A stretch of 64,000 nucleotides of DNA from Evernia prunastri (lineage: Eukaryota > Ascomycota > Lecanoromycetes > Lecanorales > Parmeliaceae). Below the pieces are notes generated by a model, which was given only the letters and a program-made list of their open reading frames with translations, was not told the origin of the DNA and searched no databases. Numbering within the stretch: position 1 is the first letter of the stretch; every line of letters begins with the position of its first letter. Below, in pieces: positions 44,701 through 56,748 of this stretch. Where the stretch lies: positions 62,001 to 126,000 of the forward strand of contig NKYR01000073.1 in NCBI GenBank assembly GCA_003184365.1. Direction: 5' to 3'. Made by a program: the position numbers and the translations under genes.

Positions 44701-47700
44701 CCATTGAGCATGCGATCCTGATTGGAGATCACGAGCAACTTCGTCCAGGAGTGCAAAATTACGATTTATCACTCGAAAATCCTCATGGTAAGAAGTACTC
44801 GCTGGATGTATCCACCTTTGAGCGTTTGATTACAGACCCTGACCTGGAGGTCCCCCATGATACCCTTCAAACTCAACGACGAATGGATCCATCGATCAGC
44901 GACCTGATTCGTAAGACTATCTACCCGACTTTAAAAGATCACAGCTCGGTCCAAGGGTATCCTGCTGTGGCAGGGATTCGAAATCGTCTCTTCTGGCTCG
45001 ATCACAGAGAGCCCGAGACTGGAGAAGACCCCTCACAAGTGCTACAGAATTCACATTCAAACACGTATGAAGTAGATCTAGTACAAACATTAGCAACACA
45101 CTTCATCCGTCAGGGTGTCTACAAGAGCAACGAGCTTGTACTCCTTACTCCCTATGTGCGCCAGCTACAAAAGCTTCGGGATATGCTCTCGAACACTTTC
45201 GAGATTATTATTGGTGATAAAGACCAAGACGAACTTGCTGAAACAGGTCTTGATGTATCCGATACCGGGTCTGTTGCCACACATAAAGCTACGCTAAGAC
45301 AGAGTATGCGGATCTCGACGGTCGACAATTTCCAAGGAGAAGAGTCCGAGATTGTCATCATCTCTCTCGTGAGGAGTAACGAAGAGAAGCGGTGCGGATT
45401 TCTGCGTACAAGTAATCGGATCAACGTCTTGTTGAGGTGAGTCACTCAAGTGAGAGGTCGAGGTTTACTCTAACAGTCATCAAAGCCGAGCCAAGCATGG
45501 GATGTACATCATTGGAAACTCGGAAACCTATAATCATATCCCTATGTGGTCCAAGGTCATCAAGCTACTGAAAGATGCCGGCAATATAGGTCCTAGCCTT
45601 CCACTCTGTTGTCCACAGCATCCAGATACGTCTATTCAAGTCGCAACGCCAGAGGATTTCTTGCTCAAAGCCCCAGATGGGGGCTGTGCCATTCAATGTG
45701 GTCTTCAGCTCAACTGTGGCCACCTTTGCAGATTCAAATGTCACTCCGAGGCCCGTCATCAAGCTGTCATCTGCCGTGAGCCTTGTGAGCGCCTTCACGA
45801 AACTTGTGGCCACATTTGTACAAGGTATGTATATTTACGAACACTATCCTCCTTGCCTCTGCGCCGTTTTTGTGTCACTGGGCAGGTTTCCAGGAGGATA
45901 CAAGCTTCTCAGCCCGCAGATCTGTCTTGGGGCCCGAAGCCCTACCCGAAGAAGTAACACTGACTGTGAAATTTTTCTGCAGACCATGTGGTGTCGGTTG
46001 TGGTACTTGCCTTGCACTCGTCCAGGATGTACAGCTAAGTTGTGGTCATACCGCAAGTGAAGTGCCCTGCCATCAGATGTCTGACCTTTCCTCGGTTGAA
46101 TGCCAATTTTATGTCGAACACGTGATACCTACCTGTGGGCACAAAGCCTTTGTCAAGTGTGGTCAGGAGAGTCCCAATTCGTCTATCAAATGTAAAGCAC
46201 AGTGTGGCGCAGACCTCGCCTGCGGACACCAATGCTGCAAACCCTGCGGTGTCTGTCATTTCAAGGGGACTGGAACGGAAATGCATGGCGGCTGCAATGC
46301 CCCGTGTGGGCGAGCCAAATCCACATGCGACCACGTTTGCACAGCCACTTGTCATGGCGACACGCCGTGTCCGCCATGTGATAGACTTTGCTCTATTAGC
46401 TGCTCACATTCGGCATGTACGAAGCGATGCGATGAGCCATGCGTGCCATGCGCTCAACATTGCACCGCGGGATGCTCTCACCAAGGATACTGCCAAATGC
46501 CATGCGCGCTGCCTTGTGACGTTTTGCCTTGTTCTCTTCGCTGCGAGGAGTATTTAAGTTGCGGGCATCAATGCCCTTCGGTATGCGGAGAGTCGTGCCC
46601 TTGTACCGAGTTTTGCCAGCAGTGCGCATCTACCACGATTAAGCAGACACCAGTCGACTTTGGAAGTCTGATTGCAATTGGGACTTTGAGATATCAAGAC
46701 ATAGAGTTGGACGAGACGCCGATTCTGGTCCCGGCCTGCGGTCACATTATCCTCATGGCCACGCTTGATCGACACATGGGGTTTTCAGATCACTATAAGG
46801 CATCCAAGAACGGGCAGTCTGTCGCCTTCCATCCAGAGTGTCCCCCACTATCGGTTCACGAAGTGAAAAGATGTCCTCATTGCCAAGGCTCACTGCGCAA
46901 TCTCAACCGTTACAATCGCCTCTTTAAAAGGTCTACAATTGACGAAAGCACCAAGAAGTTTATATTACAATCAAACATGGATTTACATCCGTTTACCATC
47001 AGACTTCAACAAGAAGAGAAGCGCCGGATCAACACCAAATCCACCATAGATGCCAGTACGACAGCCATCAAATCTAAATTGGTATTTGTTCTTCCAAAGC
47101 TCGTACGGCTTGGTGGTCCCAGAGGTGTATTGTTCCACAACATCAGCGAGCTACCCGGTCTCGGCTCTCGATGTGGGCCTCTGCTTGCCTTGCATGATGA
47201 GATACTCATGCTCTCAGGTAGAATTATTGGGGATGAGCAGCCCTTCGCACAGCTCCAACAGATGGTGGGTCAACGACCTCAAGCGATGTACAGAGCTAGA
47301 ACACTACAGACGACAAGTGGTCTTCTTTCAAAGGCTCTTCTACTACGTTGCGAATACGACATCCTATCCGAGATCATCAACTTGCATCAGGAACAGGCTC
47401 CTAAGATGGGGAAACAATATCACTGGCTTACAATACCGCTGTGTCTTGATCTGGACTTCCAACGTCAGTATTGCGGAGAGCTAATTAATGAAGCCGTTCA
47501 GAAGATCCAACCCATTACGGAGCTCGAGGCTCGCCTGCTATTTGCCAAATTCGTGGGGTTGGAGAAGATAGCGTCTATTAATCCTGATGGAATCGAGGAG
47601 TTGCTCCCTCAAGCTCGTCGACAGGCTAAGATAGCTAAGTCCATCTCACAGAATTTATTAGTCCTTGGACGGCAAGATCTACATGATCTGGAACTAGAGA

Positions 47701-48263
47701 AACAAGTCATGGAGAGGGAGCTAGATCAGTACCTCGTGCGTGAGGACGAGTACAATGTCAGATGCAAAGTACTAGACTGCACCAAGCTTTTCGCCGGAAT
47801 GGTCTTTTGGCGGAAGCACGTTGAGAAGCGTCACCCCGAATGGTACGAGAAGATGAAAGCGAGTGTAATATCTAGTACTTCCAGCATGCTAGCAGAGATC
47901 GAGAAGGTGGAAAGGATGTTGATCGATGGTAAGGCTTCTACGATTGTGACCAGTACGGAAAAGCAGGCGATATATCTTGAGATGGCTCAGAACCTTGAGG
48001 GTGCGGGCCTATGGTGTTATTGCGCCAATATGCATGCCGTACGTATACTCGCCCAAGTACCAACGCCCGAGCTGACGACCTTCCAGTTCAAGGCTGAAAA
48101 TAACGAGGCGTCGCACAAGTCGAGGTGTCCTCAATGTAGTGAGCTTGCAGCTGGTCCGTTCAAGGATACGGTCGAGGGAGTACCGGACGCCGTCAACCTT
48201 GAGCACCACTCCAGGGATATGATGCTATCGGCGCAATTTGATCTGCTGGAGATGGGAAATTGA
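41710..48263 (+). CDS. ZNFX1/Hrr1-like SF1 RNA helicase with NFX1-type zinc fingers
   Basis: Six exons: 41710-41942, 42068-43717, 43774-43937, 44107-45436, 45486-45824, 45983-48263; 1,998 aa. An all-helical N-terminal region precedes the UPF1-like SF1 helicase core: Walker A GTPGTGKS (about 596), CYTNHALDQFL, motif II ICEEAGEILEAHT (about 864), motif III GDHEQLRP, motif V TVDNFQGEES (about 1090) and motif VI NVLLSRAKHGMYIIGN, rebuilt across intron 4. Residues about 1200-1450 are a Cys/His array (C-GH-C, CxxxC repeats) of NFX1-type fingers. The C-terminus is helical with Cys pairs. Relatives are human ZNFX1 and S. pombe Hrr1, which works with the RNA-dependent RNA polymerase in RNAi heterochromatin. 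The junction at 43937/44107 is least certain. Confidence 0.88.
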
Positions 48264-49971
48264 TGGCTTATCACCGCTAGAAAAGTATCATCATGTGTGT
48301 GCCTGGCGTAGTATCTTGAGTCATCCAGCCTACAATGTGGACTGCTTCAACATACCTGTAATTAGAAGATGCGCTGTCACGTAATGCAACAGTGTACTCT
48401 CAATCTGCTAGAAAAATCAGCAATAAAGAGAAAAGTCTCCTTGTGAAATAACGTAGCCGATCTACTTTGCTGTCAGTGTGCCTCCTGAGCTTAGACTGGA
48501 ACGCTAAAAAATGAAAGACTCCGGCTCGGGCCTTGCAGAAAGGCTATTGTGAAACTCGCCGCCCGCGTTCATTCACCGCCGTAGGAATGAACAGACAAAA
48601 AAGAGCCAGGGGCCGGGGTTGGGGTGGGGAAGATATCGTGGAGGAGTGAATGAGTGAGTGAGTGAGACTGTACAATGGTCTGCGCTATATTTGGAGTGCA
48701 GTATGAGCGTTGCATAGAGGGTAGAGGGTAGACGGATAGCTGGAGATATGGAGCGGATAGAATGTAGAGTGGGTGGGGCGGTTGGTGGCGGTCGGTCGCT
48801 GTAATGTGTGTGGAATGAGGGAGAGGGAGAGATGGAGGTATTTCCGGCATGGAAAAATCACATACACAGCGACCTACGCAGGCCAATGAGACGTTCGGGC
48901 TTCTATCTACTGGGTAGGATCCAGATTTGGAATGACCAGTTCCGTTCTGCTAAAAGCGCACACAAGGCAGAACGGGATTACTAGGACCACCGTGGCAAAA
49001 GCGCACTATCACGTATCCCCCAAAGTTGCCGCCGACTGCTCGGTCTCGTGTTTTCCCCTCCAGGCATCCCATCTACCCCGTTCCACAGACTGCACATCCT
49101 ATACCCACATTCCACGGCTTCCATTTCGTGCCCTCGCTGCTCGGTGTTCACGTCCTCATTGCGCTGGGAATGCAGCTGTCTGTATTCTTGCCGTTTGAAC
49201 TGGAGCAGCAACCTGGACTGGCATGGTCACTTCGTCCTTCCTTCGTCGGGTTTTTTGGATGATGGATGTGGAATGGTGACGGGCTTCTGGCGATGAGGGT
49301 TAACAGAAAGACGATTGCGCTGTTTATCAGCTATTCAGTCTGCGTCTAAGCACCAGAGGATGAATTATGAGGTGGATGCGAGCGCGGGAAAGATCGCGCT
49401 GTAGCTGTAGTTGAGGTCGATAGCAATGTGACTTTCGGAAAGTGCGTGGTTAGTACTCGAAGTCGACACGGAGCTTCACAGTGAAGACCTAGTCGGTATA
49501 TCGCATTACGTGGTTGAAGAAGCCACCCTGGTTCGATTCGCCGATCAGGATTGGTTCTGCTGCCAGCCAGAAGAGGTCGACTACAGCATTCGTCGGTGTA
49601 GGGACAAACGCAGACGAGCGTCGGTAGTGGAATGGCTGTCGAGCTTGGTGCAAACACAGAGTCATCCTGGAATGCTGGGGGGAAGGTATATATTTTGTGT
49701 TCTACGCCCGCTGACGAGGAACTTGGGCTTCACGATGATTTTATGAATCGATGTCTGGAGCCGAATTCGAGCTAGAAGTAATGCTGTAGGATTTACAGAG
49801 AGAAGAGCAGTTATCCCAGGGTATTTGAGGGGCTGCTGACGCTAGCAACGAGCGAGGATCCAGTTGAATGAAAACCTTTTGCGCGATGTGGACTCCTTTG
49901 GCCGTTGAGCGTGAGAGCACCCTAGATGAAGATGTCTGGGATCCATACCAGGAGGTATCAGAGGCCCGCGA
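48264..49971. other. gene-free spacer
   Basis: 1.7 kb with no supported gene; GAGT-rich simple sequence at 48,647-48,668. Confidence 0.45.
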
Positions 49972-50982
49972 CTAAGGCAAAACCACTGAGATACCTCGCG
50001 ATTTCTCGGGATCTTCGACTCTTATCTCTTGTCTGGCCCGTACTCTACTTTGTCCTTCTGCCGACAACTGATGCATCTCTCCTCCGAAGCCTATCTCATG
50101 CCTCTTCTCTTGAGCTTCCAATTTGAATTTCCGTCTCTCTTCAGCTTCCAACTCAGCTTTCTGTTGAAGATAGGGTTGTGTGTCCTCTTGGGACTGGCTG
50201 GTTTCTTCTGGCGTTGTAGAATTTTCGGTAACCATTCTTTGACCCTTCCAGCGTTTGTACAACAGACGGAAAGCAGCCAAGAGAATGGTTAGAACAAAAA
50301 CCGGAACTGCAACTCCAATGGCCACTTTAATGTGGATTGGTGAGGGAGAAGAGTGTTGTATTCTGGGAGCGGCTGTAGTTGCAGCTGGTAAGGACTAGGG
50401 TGGTGATGGCAACGCCGTTAATGGCGGCGCCGATGATGCCGATGCAAAGGAACTCAACGTTATAGTTTCTGGCATATCAGTTATCGAAGATGGTGCTGCT
50501 GTCAAGACGATTCTAGTTGGTGGTGGTGGAGCTACAACGTTAACAGATATCGTAATACTAGCAGTCGTTAGCAGCACAACAGCGTAGCGATCTGCGACGC
50601 AGTTCAAGGGCTCCACGGAGCTGATAAATTGTGATGCAGCGGCTGAGAGCAAGGAGGGAAGATCGGCTGTAGCTGCTTTCAAGATCGAGTACTGTTCTTG
50701 TAACGTGGTCGAAGAGCCTCGAGTTGTAAAGCAGACGTTTTCTTGTAAGAGTTCCGACGTTGTTGCATATGCCGTGAAGACCATAAAGACATTTGGCTCA
50801 GTATTTCTGCCGATTCAATCAGCGGGAGGTGTACCAAGAGACTGTACAACCTCACGAAGTATTCGTGTCGTATGCTGAAATGTGCTTGAAGTATACACAC
50901 AAAATGGCACCAGTGTTATCGAGTGCCCAGTACGGACTCCAACCAAGAAAGCTGCAGCCAGCAGCACCAGGCGTAAAAGCAT
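49972..50982 (-). CDS. single-pass membrane protein with Ser/Thr-rich ectodomain
   Basis: Proposed exons 50982-50848, 50796-50454, 50384-49972 (296 aa). A signal peptide begins MLLRLVLLAAAFLVGV. A Ser/Thr/Ala/Pro-rich ectodomain with two Cys follows, then a helix (VAIGVAVPVFVLTILLAAF), a basic stop-transfer RLLYKRWKGQR and a charged tail (KAELEAEERRKFKLEAQEKR) that ends VEDPEKSRGISVVLP. The layout is like fungal wall-sensor or SKG6-type anchors. Without intron 2 an in-frame TAG at 50395-50397 would end the protein before the helix. The proposed intron has a poor donor (GTTCCT) but a good TTAAC branch and matching phase. If it is not spliced, the gene is broken. The first junction is also approximate (GTTGTA or GTACAG donor). 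Confidence 0.45.
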
Positions 50983-52165
50983 TACGATTAATTATAATCA
51001 ATGCTAGGACCGGGGGAACAACAATGCTGGAAGGACTTCAAGAAAGTGGGATCAGTTGTGCGAGCTCTGCAAATGTCTTGACGAGGGGAAAAGTCAGCAG
51101 TTGAAGACCAGGAGGTGAGGTAGATGTATTCGCTTCGAACGCTAGAAACTCATTCGCCAGCTTGCATCCTCGATGCAGGAGGTTAGAAGATATCCTGTAT
51201 TGATCTTCGCCAACGAGGATCTCGCGTAAACCCATCGCAGAAACATCCAGTGCAGCAGCCTTGCGTAGATGACCATGTTACGAGACACGACCGGTGGAGG
51301 ATTCTTATTTTTACGGTCGTTTGCCGGGAATTTCCTCCTTCACAGCACCGTCGAAGCTTCTGCATACCCACGATCTTTTTCCGTAATCTATATTCTGATA
51401 GCCTTCAACTTCGTCATCATCCATGCCGACCTGCTGCCCTCTCTAACCCATCGCTGGTGCTACTCGCCGTCAGGTTCAGCCTTTCTTCGAAGTACCTTCT
51501 CTCCTTGTACATAAGCTTGCAGACAAAACCAAACAGCTACCTCATACTAAAATGAAGCACGTAAGTCGTACAGATCGCTATATGGAACGCCCGGCTCATG
51601 GCGAGGCTGGCCAATGTTTCCGGATGCCAATCGTAATGGCCGCAAGGTGAAGGAAGCAAAGCAGCTTAGCAAGCGAAGAAAGGCTGCCTTCTCTAGGCAG
51701 AGTGATGGCCATTGAACCCGGCTTTGAATTGGATTATCCAACAAAAACTTTTCTAGCGGTGTGGTGCTCGTCGATGAATATGCGTGCGGTTTGAACATTC
51801 AATAATTTGGCGCCAAGACTTCGTATCACATGATGTGTCCTTTCCCAATGTCCTGCCCGAACGAGTCCCACGCAGCAGCCGAAACTCTTGGAATCAAAGA
51901 AAACACTACGGCTGAGTTTACACACAACACAGTGTTGTTGGCAAGTGCCATTGAGCATTTCCAGGAATGTCTATCAATCAGGCATGCAATCATCAGCTAC
52001 AAAGTGGTCCCTTGAGTACCCGCCGGTATTTACTTTAACACGACACACTGGCCAGGACAACTCGCTGACCCCTAAATCTCCCAAAGAAATTGACAATTCC
52101 TCTTTCTCGCTTCTATTGGCTTACTTATATGAAGTACCTACCGTTTGTAATCCGCCATCAATGAA
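50983..52165. other. gene-free spacer
   Basis: No supported gene; it carries the outward promoters of two divergent genes. Confidence 0.5.
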
Positions 52166-53682
52166 ATGACTCAAAATCTCCACGAAAGCATGACACCACT
52201 CGCACTTTACATTGAGCAAGTCTTAGCTCAGAAACCCCTATCGCCATCTCGCGATCCTAAAGTATCCATCTATCCGCCTTCGCCTCCAGATAACCCAATA
52301 TTCAACTCACTCCACGTCGCCCCAATGCTCGACAAAGCCCGGACCAACCGAATTTTAATATTCCCGGGATCCTTCAACCCGCCTCACCGCGGCCACATGC
52401 ACCTCCTTAAGCATGCCTTGCTGAACGGCGCGCACGATCTGAACATGATAGCGGCCATTGTCGTGCCCCGTAGTGACGAAGGCGTGTCCAGGAAATTGAA
52501 AGCTGAAGATGGGAAGTTCATGTTCGGGAGGGAGGAGCGAAGTCTGCTGTGGAAGCGAGATATTTGTTTCCCCGCTTGGGCGTGGGTATATGAAGATAAC
52601 AAGGTTCCATGCACGGTTTTTGCAGAACGACTTATTCAGGCGGTCAAGACGGACGGCTATGTGGTCGAGTTCGTACCTTTGTACGGGCCTGGGATTGCGT
52701 CGCCTAGCAGCCCGCCTGATCCCGCGTATGGTTGTGAGACGATCATCATGAGTGATGCGGCCAGAGAGGCTGACTTCTTTCGCTTCTCGGTTTCACGGGA
52801 TTCTGACGGCTGTTCCAAAGTGAAAAGTTTCGTGAAAGACTTTGATGGATGTACCAAGTGGAGAAGGACTCGCATTAACGAGGATGAACTCCGACGTCAT
52901 GCGAAGGCGAAAGCAAGTCGTGCATTAATGTCAATGAGTTCCATATGTCCACAAGAAGCCCTGAGTATGCTGGAAGATGGTATGTACAAGTAACAATTCC
53001 TTTACTTTCCTTTGATTATCTAATGCTCATAACATGCACAGGTCCAGCTTACGTGGATGAAGCCACAGAGACGGTACTTGCAAAAGTTACTGAAGAATTG
53101 AAAGCCGTGGTGACGTGCCGACGACAAGTGGAAGGCCGAACACTAAATCTTCGCTTTGTAAAATGCGAGGACGTAGACTCCAGAGCGAACTACAACGACA
53201 TCAGCTCCACAGTCATACGTAATCTTATGAGTAAGAAGCACGGTAGTAAATTGAGAGAGGCACTGGATTGGATGGCCCTCAGCGCGGACCTTCTGTGGTG
53301 GTGCAAAGCGTCTTGGATCGACGAAGCTAAGCTTGGTACGGGCTGTTGCATCAACTTTCCAGAGGCGGCCAAAGAGCTTCATTTGCCCGAAAAGCATAGG
53401 TCGTACGAAAATACTCCGTCGCTAGGAGAGCGTGGATTGATGAAAGTGATCGAAGTAGCTCCGCCAAGTGAGGAGCTTCCGCCACTCGAAGAGCCTCCGT
53501 CGCATGAAATATCCCCATCCTTTGAGGAGCCTCGGTCGCTCGAGCAGCATCCAGTACCAGAGAAATCTACGACTACTAACAACAAGAAAAGGCGTTTTTC
53601 AGAGACTGGGCAGGAAGGCGAAATCGGGTTCATGGATGATTGTGTCGGCGGTGGAGTCCTCGCTGAAGACGCTGAGGTCTGA
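52166..53682 (+). CDS. cytidylyltransferase-fold protein, NMN adenylyltransferase-like
   Basis: Two exons (52166-52979, 53042-53682), 62-nt intron, 484 aa. The nucleotidyltransferase core starts IFPGSFNPPHRGHMHLLKHA (residues 65-84), with the HxGH ATP-binding motif at 74-77. The second motif ISSTVIR lies at about 325-331, as in NMN/nicotinate and pantetheine-phosphate adenylyltransferases. Between them lies an insert of about 240 residues with a possible loop, longer than in canonical NMNATs (around 400 aa or less in total). The C-terminal 100 residues are Glu/Pro/Ser-rich with SLEEPPSHE-like repeats and a basic KKRRFSE patch that could be a nuclear signal. Transfer of a nucleotide to a phosphorylated substrate is likely, but the substrate is not readable. 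Confidence 0.75.
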
Positions 53683-54909
53683 ATTTGTGCGGAGGTAGAG
53701 GGATCTGAATCTCGCTCAGAACTAGTTCAGCTGGCTTGGAAAGAGATGAAGTTATTGTCAGTACGAAAATCAGGTCCGCTCGAAAAGGACCTTTGCACAT
53801 GGATCATTTGGTCCTTTCAGAAAAGGGAAAAAACTGACATGCGTCATGTGGAGAAGTTGGACGAGACCCTTTGAGTAATTCGTGGTACTCAACACACGGT
53901 CTGGTGCATAGTGAGTTCCAGACCATAGTCTCAGCAACAAAAAGCTCATACTTGCCAGAAAGCTTGCAACCTTCAGGCCAGGATCCGGGAGGGGCGGATG
54001 GGAATGATCTGGAAACAAGAGTCGCGACCCGAGCTGACTCTTTGAATTTACTTCCTCTTGGATCAGCCAGTGGAAAACAATCAGATTGAGATCAAAAGTA
54101 TAGCTACGGCCAAATGGCATAGAAGGTTCAGGCCTGAGAATCTTTCACCCAGTCGATGTGAAGCTTAAGCCTTCAGTCTCCAGGTTTTGAATGACCCGCA
54201 CATCGTTCCATACCTCGATTCCACTTTTGGCCGGTCGGCCTTCCATCTGCATCTTCATCTCTACACGGACCCGACTTTCTGTTTCCGTAGACCTCGGATA
54301 GCTGTCCCATAACGCTGCTCTAAGCCAGATACCTCATCCAATAAAAGCATGAAATTATGCTGACTGTCACTCACGCCTTCTGGTTGTCGTCGAAAAGCAG
54401 GATAGGAATTGAACCAAAGCCACGGAGTTATCTTATGGCAGGCGCAAAAGCTTCGGTCCTTTAGGCGTGAGAAAAGTATATATCGTTGAACCCGCTTTCC
54501 CACACGCCCTGATTCCGGGTCCTTAGAGGCCAGCGAGATTCTTACTTAGAAGAGCCTCCATTCAAGGCTCGTGGAACTTGAGGAGTTAACATTCAAATAT
54601 TCATTAATGATAACGGTCTCTCTGATGTAGGCGCTATCCTACCGCAAGGGGTCAAAATTGCCCTACGTATCTATTTGCGCCAACGAACTCCGTCGGCTTG
54701 AAAGAAGACATCGTTCCTCATTCCCGGAATCCAAAATTTCAGCAGCGTTCCAGGTTAATCCAGTATTGACCCTCAGGTATCTCATAGGTTGGAAGAGTCA
54801 GATCGATTTTACTCAGATCTTCGGTACCAATTCCATCCCCACCGCAACACCTTAGTCCCTTGGTCGGCGTTGGTCCCGGTCTGTCGTCTTCAGACCATTG
54901 CACGGGTCT
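53683..54909. other. gene-free spacer
   Basis: 1.2 kb between convergent genes; no supported coding sequence or strong repeat. Confidence 0.5.
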
Positions 54910-56748
54910 TCAAAGATGCGGGAATATCTGCGTCCACTCAAACGTCTCAAATGCTGCCGCTGGAAGCTTCCTCAGACTGATGAAGGCCTCCACAACAAGA
55001 TAGATCCTCGCCAAAAGATAAGTCAAGCCACACAGCGTAGCCAATGACCCCAAGCCTACCAGACTCGTCCAGTGTGCGTTCAACGACTCCACTTTCCCCC
55101 AGTACGCCTTGAACCCCTTGAATGTCCGCGCTAGCATGTTGATCAGGATCCAAGTGAGCCCCGAGCTAGCGATGCATATGGATGACGCTCGCCAGAGCCA
55201 CATTTCGATGCGCGAAGGGAAGTGGCCATCCCACGCGGCAGCGTGCACGCCACCGTATGCCATGCTGGCAGACCAGACCACCATGCCCATGACGAAGCCG
55301 CTCATGTCGCGCAGGAGGTTTCCCGTGGCCCAGTTGCCTATTGAATCGTCGACAAGTTCTTCGGTGATTGGTTCAACCCATTTGAGCTTTTGCTCGCCCT
55401 CCTGTGTCTCACGAGGAATGGCCCGGCATGCGATGGCAGAGTGCAAAGTCATGGCTTCCGCAGCCAGGAGCCAGCGGGTGCTTTGTAGGTCTTGTGATGA
55501 CTCGAGGCGAGATCTAATGGTGGATATAGCAGCTGAGGTAGATTCGCCTTTGGCTGTATAACAAGAGATAGGACGAGTTATAAAAGAGCCACACTCAGAA
55601 TCAGGCTGAAGGCGCGGGATGTTGGCCGTGCTGATAGAGCGGAGTGAAGCGATGAAGGCAAGTCTTTGCTTGGTAGATGAGGCATTTTGTATTGGAATTA
55701 GTATGCCCAGCTCAGCGGTTCTTGCAGTAGACGGTTTGAGCGCCAGGATCGAAAGTTCAGGATCGATCCAATCTTTCTTGAGAATTCCAGGCTTCACCTT
55801 CTTCCAGCCTGAGATCTGGCTGCTCATGTACATATACGCAGATACTGGAGGCACCCAGTCTCCGTGAAGTCTCGTCGGCTCGTTGATCAACTTTGGCTTA
55901 TCCCACCACAAGATGTAGATGATCATTGCGCACATGATATGTGCCAGTGTGTTGACTTCCAGTAAGGTAACGGGTAAGTCTGCGCTCAGCCGGCCGATAA
56001 TTTGTGCAAGCATCCAGAGAGCCTGAACCACAGAGATGATTTTAGATAAGTTGTCCGATTTGCTTTTGTCAAGTATGTCCTCTTTGGAAATCTTTGGTAG
56101 AAAACCACACCTTGCGAGGAGGGCCATGCCACGGGGTGTCACGGTGAAGCGGGAATGCTTAGCCGTGAAGGTATCGCGTTCTGTTGGACAGTCTTCTTCG
56201 AGATCGAACACAAAGCCTCCCATATTTGCATAGAAAGAATGAGTTCTGGTCCAAGGATTGTGCAAGCGATATTCACTTGGTGAAGCTGCGTTGGAGCGTT
56301 CCTGGAGGAGTGTTAGATTGGGCGGCGTTTGTAATAGTTGGACATGGAACGCCACCTTTGCATCATTATGTTTCTGATCCAGTGGTCTTCCGAAACCTTG
56401 GTCGCTTTCTTGAAGCCTTTTCACGATGCGGTCTAGCGTCATGGCGGAGACATATTGCCTCCATGCAACGAAAACCACGAGTTCCGGCGCCAGGATACCA
56501 AACACAACCCATTTTGCTGTCTCGATCCACGACTGCAGCTCTGTTCTCCTGTGAGGTCGTACGTTCAAGTGGATCGCGGTATATACACATAAACTCAACG
56601 TCAGGACGCAGCTAGAGGCAATGGTGAATGTGCCTCGCCCATCGGGATCATCAACCCAACCAGACACTATAGTATGATTGGTTGTAGCAACAGCAGTACG
56701 GAAGAACCGAAAGCCAAGGAGCGTCGCAAGCGCTTTTTGGACCAGCAT
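54910..56748 (-). CDS. multi-pass fungal membrane protein of unknown function
   Basis: Intronless 612-aa frame from ATG 56748. N-terminal landmarks are DDPDGRGTFTIASSCVLTLS, CVYTAIHLNV and VFGILAPELVVFVAWRQY. A long soluble part follows (about residues 100-300, with MGGFVFDLEEDCP and RFTVTPRGMALLA), then LSADLPVTLLEVNTLAHIMC, IIYILWWDKP and, near the C-terminus, three or four more helices (SFVMGMVVWSASMAYGG, ICIASSGLTWILINML, LATLCGLTYLLARIYLVVEA). This arrangement is common in a large uncharacterised family of filamentous ascomycetes; several members occur per genome and no function is known to me. There is no signal peptide before the first helix, so it is probably a polytopic plasma- or endomembrane protein. 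Confidence 0.82.
   Translation of the reverse strand: MLVQKALATLLGFRFFRTAVATTNHTIVSGWVDDPDGRGTFTIASSCVLTLSLCVYTAIHLNVRPHRRTELQSWIETAKWVVFGILAPELVVFVAWRQYVSAMTLDRIVKRLQESDQGFGRPLDQKHNDAKVAFHVQLLQTPPNLTLLQERSNAASPSEYRLHNPWTRTHSFYANMGGFVFDLEEDCPTERDTFTAKHSRFTVTPRGMALLARCGFLPKISKEDILDKSKSDNLSKIISVVQALWMLAQIIGRLSADLPVTLLEVNTLAHIMCAMIIYILWWDKPKLINEPTRLHGDWVPPVSAYMYMSSQISGWKKVKPGILKKDWIDPELSILALKPSTARTAELGILIPIQNASSTKQRLAFIASLRSISTANIPRLQPDSECGSFITRPISCYTAKGESTSAAISTIRSRLESSQDLQSTRWLLAAEAMTLHSAIACRAIPRETQEGEQKLKWVEPITEELVDDSIGNWATGNLLRDMSGFVMGMVVWSASMAYGGVHAAAWDGHFPSRIEMWLWRASSICIASSGLTWILINMLARTFKGFKAYWGKVESLNAHWTSLVGLGSLATLCGLTYLLARIYLVVEAFISLRKLPAAAFETFEWTQIFPHL

Noticed and set aside
49530..49545. 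Second GGTTCGATTCG resembling a tRNA B box
   Set aside because: No A box and no acceptor-stem pairing around it.
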